Of a DNA stretch of 13,789 nt, positions 1 to 7,402 are shown one piece after another. Each line of letters opens with the position of its first letter. The stretch's first letter is position 1. Below the pieces are notes generated by a model that was given only the letters and a program-made list of their open reading frames with translations, was not told where the DNA came from and made no database searches. This DNA comes from Bacteroidaceae bacterium (GTDB taxonomy: Bacteria > Bacteroidota > Bacteroidia > Bacteroidales > Bacteroidaceae), in the NCBI GenBank assembly GCA_017551845.1, contig JAFZKR010000036.1, forward strand, positions 1-13,789. Reading direction: 5' to 3'. The translations under genes were made by a program, and so were the position numbers.

Positions 1-573
1 GTAGTTGCGAGTATTATATCGGCTTGCACCCGTATGGCGCTTACAATAGTCCTCACACAACTGGTCAACATCCTTTATGAATTTTTCGGCTTCTTCCCTG
101 GAGCCGATTCCCTTCTTTTTCATGACCCTCTCTACACGGCACTCCATGGGAGACTGAATCCAAATGTGAAGATGGTTGGGATGGTCCTTAAATGTAACAA
201 AACTGCAACGTCCGGCCACAACGCATGACTCGGCATCGACAATACCTTTAAGAATCTCCTGCTCGGTTCTGAACTTCTCATCTGTATCATTTTTCTCCGG
301 AACAGCAAAATTGGGCAGGTTATCATAAATGGAGACTGCAAAACCGCCATCCAGCTCAACGATCTTTTTCAGATCCGGCCACCATGTACGCTTTTTTGCC
401 TTAAGGTTCTCTATTTTTTCAGAGTTCAGGCCTTCTTTTTCTTCAACCGATGTCAAATGAGCCTTATCATAATAAGGTACGCCCAGTTTTTCGGCCAGCT
501 TCTTGGCCACAGTCTTTCCTCCCGAACCCAACTCACGATTGATTGTAATGACAAACTTCTCAGATGTATTCAT
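1..573 (-). CDS. Cytidylate kinase-like family protein (partial, C-terminus beyond window)
   Basis: Reading the minus strand from the ATG at 571-573 gives 191 codons open to the left edge, so the gene is cut by the window. The N-terminus has a P-loop, INRELGSGGKT at residues 11-21, followed by AKKLAEKLGVPYYDK. This matches the start of the cytidylate-kinase-like family (Cytidylate_kin2 type), whose usual form is ISREYGSGGR. Further on, VVAGRCSF and the R-rich lid region MECRVERVMKKKGIGS fit the same nucleoside-monophosphate-kinase fold. The family is predicted to transfer phosphate from ATP to a nucleotide or similar acceptor in the cytoplasm, but its substrates are mostly unproven, so CMP specificity should not be assumed. 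The P-loop carries K20 where many relatives have R. The gene is divergent from the thiamine operon and shares its 5' control region. The family call is confident; the substrate is not. Confidence 0.85.
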   Translation of the reverse strand, partial: MNTSEKFVITINRELGSGGKTVAKKLAEKLGVPYYDKAHLTSVEEKEGLNSEKIENLKAKKRTWWPDLKKIVELDGGFAVSIYDNLPNFAVPEKNDTDEKFRTEQEILKGIVDAESCVVAGRCSFVTFKDHPNHLHIWIQSPMECRVERVMKKKGIGSREEAEKFIKDVDQLCEDYCKRHTGASRYNTRNY

Positions 574-593
574 ATTACTTGTTTGATTTTATA

Positions 594-601
594 CAAATGT
601 A
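594..601 (-). promoter_or_regulatory. Candidate -7 box of the kinase promoter
   Basis: The minus strand reads TACATTTG here, an exact match to the Bacteroidota -7 consensus TAnnTTTG, 20 bp upstream of the kinase ATG. No clear TTTG -33 box is seen at the usual distance; the spacer is occupied by a copy of the palindromic repeat at 601-628. The leader would be only about a dozen bases long. Confidence 0.45.
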
Positions 602-628
602 CACAATAGGGACGGTTCCTTCTGCGTC
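601..628 (+). repeat. Dispersed palindromic repeat, copy C (degenerate)
   Basis: The core agggacggttcct (608-620) folds as a six-pair stem around a single base and lies between acaat and tctgcg. It is a diverged copy of the element at 3956-3990 and, in reverse orientation, at 9691-9719. Relative to those copies the outer stem pair is changed from G-C to A-T, and the fourth pair is a G-T wobble, so pairing is kept although the sequence differs. It abuts the -7 box of the kinase promoter. Confidence 0.55.
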
Positions 629-781
629 ATTTGATAAAAAAATTAAATAATCGGAAAAAAAAGGGCAGAATAACATATTAAACGCACTGACATGAGGGCA
701 AAGCCCGAATCGGCCGGAGGCCGCCTTTCGCGGAGCAAAATAAAAAAGGTTAAATTGTAATGCTTTCCGATAGGGAAGTAT

Positions 782-789
782 TACATTTG
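782..789 (+). promoter_or_regulatory. -7 box of the thiamine operon promoter
   Basis: TACATTTG is an exact match to TAnnTTTG. Transcription starting a few bases after it would begin at about 795, just where the riboswitch aptamer begins, which supports the assignment. The -33 position holds only a weak match (aatg at 759-762). Between 695 and 733 upstream lie short GC-rich hairpins (gggcaaagccc; cggcc-gga-ggccg at 711-723) of unknown role. Confidence 0.6.
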
Positions 790-795
790 CACCTC

Positions 796-878
796 GAATG
801 AAAGGGGGTGCCCGATGAGGGCTGAGATTATACCCTATGAACCTGATCCGGACAGTACCGGCGGAGGGATTGGATTTC
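796..878 (+). promoter_or_regulatory. TPP (THI-box) riboswitch aptamer
   Basis: The conserved TPP-aptamer elements are all present in order. They are the 5' stem gggggtgcc (804-812), a short P3 hairpin ccc-gatga-ggg (811-821), the pyrimidine-sensing CTGAGA (822-827), the P2 return strand taccc (831-835), ACCTGATCCGGA (841-852) and the pyrophosphate-arm segment TACCGGCGGAGGGA (856-869). P5 forms from ccgg 848-851 with ccgg 858-861. The aptamer lies 56 bases ahead of the ATG of the TonB-dependent receptor. By family knowledge, TPP binding should lower expression of the thiamine uptake genes downstream. The segment 891-907 can pair with 797-807 and may be part of the expression platform. Confidence 0.96.
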
Positions 879-933
879 AAATCTTTATTCGGTGTACCCT
901 TTTCATTTGGATTAGAATAACAATCGGATCTAT

Positions 934-3324
934 ATGAAAAAGGTATTTTTTTTATCCCTATGCATTGCAGCATGCCTGAGAACGGCAAGCATGTCGGCTG
1001 AAATCGTGTCTGAAACTGATTCACTGCGTATTGAACAACTGCAGGAAGTGGTGATTGACGGCGTACGCGCACACGGCAACGAACCTTTTGCCGTGACCGA
1101 TATTGACAGGAGTACGCTGGACGAATACTCCAAAGGCGGACGCGAACTGCCTTTCCTCTTTTCAAGGACACCCGGCGTAATCGCATGGAGTGACAACGGA
1201 ACCGGAATCGGGACCACATACATGAGAATACGCGGAGCAGCCGATTCACGCATAAATGTGACACTGGACGGTGTACCTCTCAATTCTCCCGAGGACCAGT
1301 GTGTATTCTGGGCCAACATGAACAGTTATGCATCAATCCTGGGCAGCGCACAGATTCAGCGCGGCCTTGGCACATCAACAGTCGGTGACGGCGCATTCGG
1401 AGGCTCGGTAGCACTTACAAGCAAGCTGCCCAACCCTGAAAAAAGAGCTGAAATCACTGCATCATACGGTTCTTTCAACACCTTAAGATTGGGTGGTTCA
1501 TTCTCCACAGGCACTATACTGAACAGTCTGATTATTGACGCAGCATACCACATGACCCAGACCGACGGATTCATACACGGCACCAAAGGAAAGGCCGGCA
1601 GCTACTACGCAGGGCTTCTATGGACTCCTGGTGACAACCTCATGATACGTTACCGTAACATAGGCAACTTTGAAAATACCGGACAGGCTTGGAACGGCGT
1701 TACAGCCGGTACCGACGACCTGAGTATAATGGATGGCATATATGGTGAAAGAACTCTTGTAAAGACCTATGAGGATATGTGGAATGCCGGATTAGGCAAG
1801 TTTAACTCTCTGTATGAATCACTGACCATTACGCCACTGGAGCAGAAAACCATGGGTAACCCGTATTCATACGCTACCGCCCGCTACCGGATGAAGGACG
1901 GCTCATTCTGGGACCGCACCACTGATAACTTCTGGCAGGACCACAACATTCTGACTTTGGCCTGGAACGTAAAAGAAGCATTCACCACATCACTCACCGC
2001 TCACTACACCTACGGTTACGGATACTACGAGGAATTCCGCCCCAACAACAAACTAAAAAAATTCGGTCTTTCCAATTACAATGCACCCAGCGGCACAGTA
2101 AAGAAAAGTGACTTTGTCCGCAAGAAAGGCCTTGAGCAGCACACTTACGGCGCTATATGGAACATGGCATACAGTATAGGCCGTCTGGACCTGCGCAGCG
2201 GCGTATCATTCCAGCAGTTCAAGGGCAACCACTTCGGCTACCTGACATATGTAGGCAACGATGCTCTAAGCGATTATCTGCTGGCTAACGGAGATTATAA
2301 ATACTATGATTCTGATGCCACCAAAAACGATGCCAGTACATACGTCAAGGCCGGTTACGAAATAATGGACGGACTGCATGCATTTGCTGATATCCAATTC
2401 CGCCACGTAGGTTACAGAACTGACGGCATCAATGACAAGTTCATTGATAACAGTGACGGCACCTACACAAACCAAAAGCTTGACATAAACAAAAAATACA
2501 ATTTCCTGAACGCCAAGGCAGGTTTGACATACGCCCTTGCAAACAGCAAATTCCATGCTTTGGTTGCCACTGCAGCACGTGAGCCCGAGCGCAACAACTT
2601 CACTGACAACGGCAACTATCCTGCTCCCGAACCCGAGCGGATGATTGACTATGAGGCCGGTTACACCTACAACGGAAATATCTGGACAGCAGGATTAAAC
2701 TTCTATTATATGGATTACAAGGATCAGTTCGTTCAGACCGGACTCAAGAGTGATATAGGTGAGAACCTGACCACAAACATCAAGAGCTCATACCGCACAG
2801 GCATTGAACTCAACGCATCGGTCAGTCCTCTGCCCTGGTTGGAGTTTTCCGGTAACGCAGCACTGAGCCAGAACAAGATACATGACTTTGATGAGGTGGT
2901 CGAGGATTGGGACGACGGTGAACAGACCATCCACTATGACAACTCAACCCTGGCATTCTCACCCAACGCCATCCTGAACGGTTTCATCGACCTTAAGTTC
3001 GGTAAATTCAAAGCCACATGGCACACCGGTTACGTAAGCCGCCAGTATCTGGACAACACAGAGAATGCTGACCGTTCCCTGCCCGCCTACTCTCTCTCTG
3101 ATCTCTCGTTCTCATACACTCTCCCCATGAAAATAATATGCAACAGCATCGTATTCGGTACTGATTTCAACAACATACTCAACTCCAGATGCGCTACCGC
3201 CGGTTGGGTCTATTCTGCCATCTATGAGAGCGGCGGCCACAGCAATGACAACCGCTACTACCAGATAGGTTTCATTCCTGCCGCGCCATTCAGTGCTCTG
3301 GCTCACATAACACTAAAATTCTAA
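934..3324 (+). CDS. TonB-dependent outer membrane receptor for thiamine (OMR1-type)
   Basis: This 796-residue protein starts with a signal peptide (MKKVFFLSLCIAACL, probable cleavage near residue 22). A TonB-box-like stretch LQEVVIDG follows at 36-43, then a plug domain with the typical signatures YMRIRGAADSRINVTLDGVPLN (96-117) and GLGTSTVGDGAFGGSVAL (from 145). The rest is a long beta-barrel rich in alternating aromatic strands that ends in a terminal phenylalanine (HITLKF), as outer-membrane barrels do. It would import a vitamin across the outer membrane using TonB/ExbBD energy. The TPP riboswitch directly upstream and PnuT 6 bases downstream indicate thiamine or a thiamine precursor or phosphate as substrate. 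This arrangement is the known Bacteroidetes OMR1-pnuT locus. There is no N-terminal carboxypeptidase-like domain of the SusC type, which fits a vitamin rather than a glycan receptor. The receptor class is certain; the substrate is inferred from context. Confidence 0.93.
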   Translation: MKKVFFLSLCIAACLRTASMSAEIVSETDSLRIEQLQEVVIDGVRAHGNEPFAVTDIDRSTLDEYSKGGRELPFLFSRTPGVIAWSDNGTGIGTTYMRIRGAADSRINVTLDGVPLNSPEDQCVFWANMNSYASILGSAQIQRGLGTSTVGDGAFGGSVALTSKLPNPEKRAEITASYGSFNTLRLGGSFSTGTILNSLIIDAAYHMTQTDGFIHGTKGKAGSYYAGLLWTPGDNLMIRYRNIGNFENTGQAWNGVTAGTDDLSIMDGIYGERTLVKTYEDMWNAGLGKFNSLYESLTITPLEQKTMGNPYSYATARYRMKDGSFWDRTTDNFWQDHNILTLAWNVKEAFTTSLTAHYTYGYGYYEEFRPNNKLKKFGLSNYNAPSGTVKKSDFVRKKGLEQHTYGAIWNMAYSIGRLDLRSGVSFQQFKGNHFGYLTYVGNDALSDYLLANGDYKYYDSDATKNDASTYVKAGYEIMDGLHAFADIQFRHVGYRTDGINDKFIDNSDGTYTNQKLDINKKYNFLNAKAGLTYALANSKFHALVATAAREPERNNFTDNGNYPAPEPERMIDYEAGYTYNGNIWTAGLNFYYMDYKDQFVQTGLKSDIGENLTTNIKSSYRTGIELNASVSPLPWLEFSGNAALSQNKIHDFDEVVEDWDDGEQTIHYDNSTLAFSPNAILNGFIDLKFGKFKATWHTGYVSRQYLDNTENADRSLPAYSLSDLSFSYTLPMKIICNSIVFGTDFNNILNSRCATAGWVYSAIYESGGHSNDNRYYQIGFIPAAPFSALAHITLKF

Positions 3325-3330
3325 AAGACA

Positions 3331-3954
3331 ATGTTATCCGATATCTGGCAATATATAGCCGGTCAGTTTACCGGCATGGATTTCTGGGCAACAATCCAGA
3401 CAGTAGGACTTATCCTGAGTTTCATCTACCTCTGGCTTGAGTTCCACCAGAAACCACTTATGTGGATTATAAGTGCAATGTGTTCCATGATCTATGCAAG
3501 TGTATATTTCCACAGCAAGATATATGCCGATATGGGATTCAGCTGCTTTAATATATGCATGTGCGTTTACGGTTTTGTAAAATGGCTCCATGGTGACCGC
3601 AAACGCACATCGCAGGCTATTGTCTACCGCCACTTCCGGGCTAAGGAGTTCATGGCGGTACTGGGGGCATCGGCCCTTATCTGGGGTGTCATATTCTGTA
3701 TTCTGAGGTTTCTTACCGATTCGCCGGTACCGGCGCTTGACGCCCTTACCACCATGCTCAACATCGTGGGCACATGGGTTCTGGCACAGAAGATCATTGA
3801 GGTTTGGGGAATATGGTTCCTGGTCAATCTGATATCTATCTATATCTACTGCCGTCGCGGCCTGCATCTGACCACCATCCTGCTCTACAGCTTCTATCTG
3901 AGTGCATCCGTTTACGGCTACTTCAAATGGCGCCGAAAAGGTGAGAGGTGCTGA
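3331..3954 (+). CDS. pnuT: PnuC-family thiamine transporter PnuT
   Basis: This 207-residue protein is almost all membrane helices. It shows the PnuC-family internal duplication: the motif YGFVKW at 80-85 recurs as YGYFKW at 195-200, and a tryptophan-rich helix WIISAM (45-50) is echoed by WFLVNLISIYIY (162-173) in the part that lines the vitamin site in PnuC relatives. PnuC proteins let a vitamin (nicotinamide riboside, riboflavin or thiamine) cross the inner membrane by facilitated diffusion, with trapping by phosphorylation inside. The TPP riboswitch and the receptor gene 6 bases upstream point to the thiamine branch. The pyrophosphokinase (tnr3 type) that often completes this locus in Bacteroides is not found next to it. 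The C-terminus is basic (KWRRKGERC), suggesting an inside location. Family is confident; substrate rests on context. Confidence 0.88.
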   Translation: MLSDIWQYIAGQFTGMDFWATIQTVGLILSFIYLWLEFHQKPLMWIISAMCSMIYASVYFHSKIYADMGFSCFNICMCVYGFVKWLHGDRKRTSQAIVYRHFRAKEFMAVLGASALIWGVIFCILRFLTDSPVPALDALTTMLNIVGTWVLAQKIIEVWGIWFLVNLISIYIYCRRGLHLTTILLYSFYLSASVYGYFKWRRKGERC

Positions 3955-3955
3955 A

Positions 3956-3990
3956 AATGTGCAATTGGGGACAGTCCCCTTTTGCACATT
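3956..3990 (+). repeat. Dispersed palindromic repeat, copy A (near-perfect hairpin)
   Basis: Starting two bases after the pnuT stop, aatgtgcaa and ttgcacatt-side arms (3956-3964 with 3982-3990) form nine pairs. After two mismatches, ggggac (3967-3972) pairs with gtcccc (3974-3979). The same core with matching flanks recurs at 601-628 and, inverted, at 9691-9719. In the mRNA this would be a stable hairpin between pnuT and the next gene, so it could protect the upstream message or act as a weak terminator, although no U-tract follows. It resembles REP-type elements mobilised by IS200-like (RAYT) transposases; no transposase is present in the window. Confidence 0.75.
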
Positions 3991-4038
3991 GTTGAAAACT
4001 TCTGCAATTTGCATTACTGACCACCGATGTAAACTGAT

Positions 4039-4046
4039 TACCTTTG
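4039..4046 (+). promoter_or_regulatory. Candidate internal -7 box before the phosphoribosyltransferase-like gene
   Basis: TACCTTTG matches TAnnTTTG exactly and lies 27 bases before the ATG at 4074. Only a partial -33 match (actg, 4016-4019) is seen. If used, transcription would start near 4053, after the in-frame TTG at 4044. That supports the ATG at 4074 as the true start and would free this gene and codB from strict riboswitch control. Confidence 0.45.
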
Positions 4047-4073
4047 GTTTCCAGAATAAAAGCAAGCATTACT

Positions 4074-5171
4074 ATGCAGCCTTATCTGGAAAAAACCTTC
4101 CTGCAATCTGCAGGAGAGCACAAAGGGACTCATATCTATAAGTTGAACGGAGGCAGTTTCGCCAACAGGTATTTTGTCATCAGCAATGAAGGTACACGTC
4201 ATCTGCTCGCCTCACCGGAGGTAATAGGATACGAGTCCTATCTGGCCATGTGCGGAGCTACTGGCGACATGCTGGATTGGCTCAGACAGGAAAGTACAGT
4301 TGGTGAAAGTGCCGATATCATGACTATTCTTCGCGGCGGACTGAACTATCCTCTTGAAGAATGCTGCTACCGTAACGGAATACGCGTGAACAACATGGAT
4401 TTCATCTCCTGTGAGCGTGTTATCCGCAACAACCAGATTACCGGACTTGACATCCGATACACCAAACTGAGCGCTCCAAAGGACATAACACTCATGATTG
4501 GTGACATAATTGCATCGGGTGAGACTCTTGCCCGATGTATCCGTTATATAATTGCCGAATTCAAACGCCTGGGCGGCAGCATACGCCGCATGGTGTTTTT
4601 TACAATTGGTGGCACACGTGCCATCGAACTGTTCGAGGAACTTACTCCCGAATTCCGTTTCCACTGGCCTGAGTTCGAAGGAATAACATGCATCTTCTAC
4701 GAAGGAATCTTTTCGGCGTACAAGGACAAGGGTGTGACCGGTATCAGTTGGCCACAGATAGACTTTTTCTGGAAAGACGGTGTAATATCACCTGAATTCC
4801 GCCGCTATGTACTTGCCGATGATGATGCCCTGTTTGAGAAATGTATAATCTATGACGGTGGTGCACGCCGGTATGAAATACCTGATCATTTCAAAGAGGT
4901 CACTGAATATTGGGAGAATATTAAAAATGTAGCCGATGATTTCTGTTTCAAGGATTTTCTGGATGAAAAACTGGGCTATCCAACTCCCATCAGTCATGAG
5001 AAATGGCTGGAACTTAACCACTATCAGAAACTGGACAAGAATGAGATGACAGAACTCTACAGGTTTGAAAGAGAATTCGCCAGCAGGTCCGAAGACCTTT
5101 CAATCCGAAAGATTGCAGACCGCCGTCTGAAAGAGTTCCATGAAGCTTTGAAATCATATTGCCCTGAATAA
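4074..5171 (+). CDS. Phosphoribosyltransferase-fold protein of unknown substrate
   Basis: I do not recognise the exact family of this 365-residue soluble protein. Residues 78-165 look like a type I phosphoribosyltransferase core: ESADIMTILRGGLNYPL (78-94) resembles the strand-loop before the ligand site, and LMIGDIIASGETL (140-152) resembles the PRPP loop. The PRPP loop normally has two acidic residues before hydrophobics and TGGT; here there is G-D, then ASGET. Catalysis may therefore be altered, as in uracil phosphoribosyltransferases (DPMLATGG) or in PRTase-like regulators. Later parts hold FTIGGTRAIELFEELTPEF (176-194) and an acidic, aromatic C-terminal region of about 165 residues without motifs I can name. 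The ATG at 4074 is preferred over the TTG at 4044 on start codon and promoter position. The gene precedes codB by 39 bases, so a role in base salvage is plausible but unproven. Confidence 0.6.
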   Translation: MQPYLEKTFLQSAGEHKGTHIYKLNGGSFANRYFVISNEGTRHLLASPEVIGYESYLAMCGATGDMLDWLRQESTVGESADIMTILRGGLNYPLEECCYRNGIRVNNMDFISCERVIRNNQITGLDIRYTKLSAPKDITLMIGDIIASGETLARCIRYIIAEFKRLGGSIRRMVFFTIGGTRAIELFEELTPEFRFHWPEFEGITCIFYEGIFSAYKDKGVTGISWPQIDFFWKDGVISPEFRRYVLADDDALFEKCIIYDGGARRYEIPDHFKEVTEYWENIKNVADDFCFKDFLDEKLGYPTPISHEKWLELNHYQKLDKNEMTELYRFEREFASRSEDLSIRKIADRRLKEFHEALKSYCPE

Positions 5172-5210
5172 ACATTGACAGATACTGCTAACAACTAATT
5201 TCACAAATAT

Positions 5211-6467
5211 ATGGCTTATAAAAAAACTGATGTGGATTTCACATCAAGCAGAGTGACTAAGGAGGGACGCAAGAGCAACCTCAGTATGTTTATGGTAATG
5301 CTGGGATTCACTTTCTTCTCAGCAAGCATGTGGGCCGGCCAGAATCTGGCTGCAGGCCTTGACTTTGGAGGATTCATCGGTGCCCTCATTTTGGGCGGTA
5401 TCATTCTCGGAGGATACACCGGAACACTCGGTTATATAGGTGCCGAGACAGGCCTTACACTTGATATGCTGGCACACCGCAGTTTTGGCCGTAAAGGAAG
5501 CTGGTTACCCAGCGCCATGATCAGTTTCACCCAGATGGGATGGTTCGGCGTAGGACTTGCCATGTTCGCAATTCCTGTAGCACAAGAGGTTTTCGGACTT
5601 GAAGTGACACCGGATCACATGCCGCTTTTGGGATACATTCTGGTTGTGATTGCCGGTATCCTGATGACAGCAAGCGCATACTTCGGAATCAAGAGCCTTA
5701 CCATAATAAGCTACATAGCCGTTCCGCTGGTCGGTATCCTTGGTACCGTTGCAATGATACTTGCCGTAAAACGTGGTGATGCCACACTCGTTGAACAGTT
5801 TGCGAGAGTCAATGACGGCTCATTGACAATAATTGCAGGAGCAGGTCTGGTTATAGGAAGTTTCGTATCAGGAGGTACCGCCACACCGAACTTCGCCCGT
5901 TTCTCAAAAAACGGCAAGATAGGATTCTGGGTAACTGTCGTAGCCTTTTTCCTCGGCAACTCACTGATGTTCTTTTTCGGTGCCGTATCAAGCATATACG
6001 TAGGAGGAAATGACATCTTCGAGGTGATGCTCAACCTTAACCTCTTCTGGTTCGCAGTTATGGTACTTGGCCTCAACATCTGGACTACCAATGACAATGC
6101 CCTATATTCTTCCGGTCTCGGTCTGTCCAACATATTCGGATACTCCAAGAAAACCATGGTGCTTATTGCCGGTATCATAGGTACTGTTTCCGCCGTATGG
6201 CTCTACTGGAACTTCTGCGGCTGGCTGAATGTCCTTAACTGCACCCTTCCTCCTATAGGAGCCATTCTGATTGTAAGCTACTTCCTGAACCGCAATGATT
6301 ACCATTCCGATGATGTCAAGATCAAAGCTGTCAACTGGGCATCTGTAATAGGTGTAATCATTGGTGCCACTGTCGCAAACCTTTGGCACTGGGGTATAGC
6401 GTCCATCAATGGTATGGTAGTGGCAGTAATCTGCTATCTCATTGGATATGCAGTGAGACGCAAGTGA
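5211..6467 (+). CDS. codB: Cytosine permease-like NCS1 transporter
   Basis: This 418-residue protein has about 12 hydrophobic segments and closely follows the pattern of E. coli CodB. Matching segments include MLGFTFFSASMWAGQNLAAGL (30-50), LGYIGAETGLTLDMLAHRSFG (73-93), KGSWLPS (95-101), GWFGVGLAMFAIPV (110-123), VAFFLGNSLMFFFGA (244-258) and NIWTTNDNALYSSGLG (289-304). NCS1 carriers bring nucleobases or related ring compounds across the inner membrane with sodium or protons; CodB takes cytosine. The related CytX branch is tied to thiamine pyrimidine (HMP) and would suit the nearby TPP riboswitch. However, the sequence tracks CodB motifs closely, so cytosine is the first guess. No cytosine deaminase (codA) is beside it; the partner is the phosphoribosyltransferase-like gene upstream. 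The family is sure, the substrate less so. Confidence 0.85.
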   Translation: MAYKKTDVDFTSSRVTKEGRKSNLSMFMVMLGFTFFSASMWAGQNLAAGLDFGGFIGALILGGIILGGYTGTLGYIGAETGLTLDMLAHRSFGRKGSWLPSAMISFTQMGWFGVGLAMFAIPVAQEVFGLEVTPDHMPLLGYILVVIAGILMTASAYFGIKSLTIISYIAVPLVGILGTVAMILAVKRGDATLVEQFARVNDGSLTIIAGAGLVIGSFVSGGTATPNFARFSKNGKIGFWVTVVAFFLGNSLMFFFGAVSSIYVGGNDIFEVMLNLNLFWFAVMVLGLNIWTTNDNALYSSGLGLSNIFGYSKKTMVLIAGIIGTVSAVWLYWNFCGWLNVLNCTLPPIGAILIVSYFLNRNDYHSDDVKIKAVNWASVIGVIIGATVANLWHWGIASINGMVVAVICYLIGYAVRRK

Positions 6468-6511
6468 ATACCATCCGTATATTATGCATCGCAAAACAAA
6501 AACATACGAAT

Positions 6512-7384
6512 ATGAAGAAATCATTGCTGTTCCTTGCAACCTTTTTACCCCTCAGCCTTTCGGCACAGGAAGAGTCCGGTTGGTCACACGACGGTCTCAC
6601 TGGTGTTAATTTTTCCCAGACATCGTTTACTAACTGGAGTGAAGGCGGTGAGAACAACGTCGCCCACAATATCTATCTGAATTTCTCTTTTAACTACAAG
6701 AAGGACAAGATTGCCTGGACCAACGACCTGAATGCAAACTACGGACAAAACTATACCAGTCACTATGGTTGGCGCAAAAATCTGGACAACCTGAACTTTG
6801 CGTCCAAGTTCGGACACAAGATCAGCGATAAGCTCTATTATGCCGCCTTACTTGACTTCAAGTCACAGTTCGCCGACGGATACAAGTATTCAGATAATTC
6901 CAAAGAACTGATTTCAAAGTTGCTGACTCCCGCATATCTGAACGTTTCCGTCGGTCTTGACTACAAGCCTGACAGCCATCTGGCATTCTATTTTTCACCC
7001 GTAGCAGGCAAACTCACCATGGTGGCGGATACAGCATTCTCCGTACGTTATGGCATTGAACCCGGCAAACACGTAAAACCGCAACTCGGTGCCATTTTCA
7101 AGGCCAATGCCAATTACACTTTTTTTGAGGATAGGATGACATTCAAATCCGCTTTGGATCTGTTCACTGCTTATGACGAGACATTCGGCTGCATAGATGT
7201 GAACTGGGACGTGCTGATTGGCTACAACCTGACCAAACTGCTCACCCTTACAGCACAATCCACTCTCAAGTACGACGATGACATCAAAACCTACGACACT
7301 GACAGCAACGGAAACAAGATTGTTCACGGTGCCAGAGTCCAATTCAAGGAGATGGTCGGCATTGGGCTGAGCTACAAGTTCTGA
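6512..7384 (+). CDS. DUF3078 outer-membrane barrel protein
   Basis: The start is set at the ATG at 6512, because it begins a clear signal peptide (MKKSLLFLATFLPLSLSAQ, cleavage near residue 18); the frame extends upstream only as a shadow inside codB. The mature protein of about 270 residues opens with GWSHDGLTGVNFSQTSFTNWSEGGEN (23-48). That is the hallmark of the DUF3078 family in Bacteroidota, where a glycine- and aromatic-rich strand leads to the NWxxGGEN motif. The rest alternates polar and aromatic residues in strand-sized blocks and ends GIGLSYKF, with a terminal phenylalanine typical of outer-membrane barrels. Its biochemical role is unknown. It lies 44 bases after codB and 18 bases before an EamA transporter, so it is probably co-transcribed with them. 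A link to nutrient passage across the outer membrane is speculation. Confidence 0.85.
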   Translation: MKKSLLFLATFLPLSLSAQEESGWSHDGLTGVNFSQTSFTNWSEGGENNVAHNIYLNFSFNYKKDKIAWTNDLNANYGQNYTSHYGWRKNLDNLNFASKFGHKISDKLYYAALLDFKSQFADGYKYSDNSKELISKLLTPAYLNVSVGLDYKPDSHLAFYFSPVAGKLTMVADTAFSVRYGIEPGKHVKPQLGAIFKANANYTFFEDRMTFKSALDLFTAYDETFGCIDVNWDVLIGYNLTKLLTLTAQSTLKYDDDIKTYDTDSNGNKIVHGARVQFKEMVGIGLSYKF

Positions 7385-7402
7385 CAACCATTTAAAGCAG
7401 AC

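Noticed and set aside
575..1264. Open frame of 229 codons on the minus strand across the riboswitch and the receptor start
   Set aside because: It overlaps a clear TPP aptamer and the signal-peptide/plug region of the receptor, is rich in arginine, serine and cysteine as shadow frames are, and has no recognisable motif.
3334..4065. Open frame of 243 codons antisense to pnuT
   Set aside because: It lies exactly opposite a convincing PnuC-family protein; its composition is that of a complementary frame and it has no domain signature.
4074..5171. Anti-phage or conflict-system PRTase effector
   Set aside because: A PRTase-like core alone is not enough; the neighbours are transporters and no nuclease, sensor or NTPase partner is present.
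5211..6467. CytX-type HMP permease as the thiamine-linked NCS1 carrier
   Set aside because: The motifs follow CodB closely throughout and an internal promoter box may separate the gene from the riboswitch, so CodB is the preferred name, though substrate is not proven.
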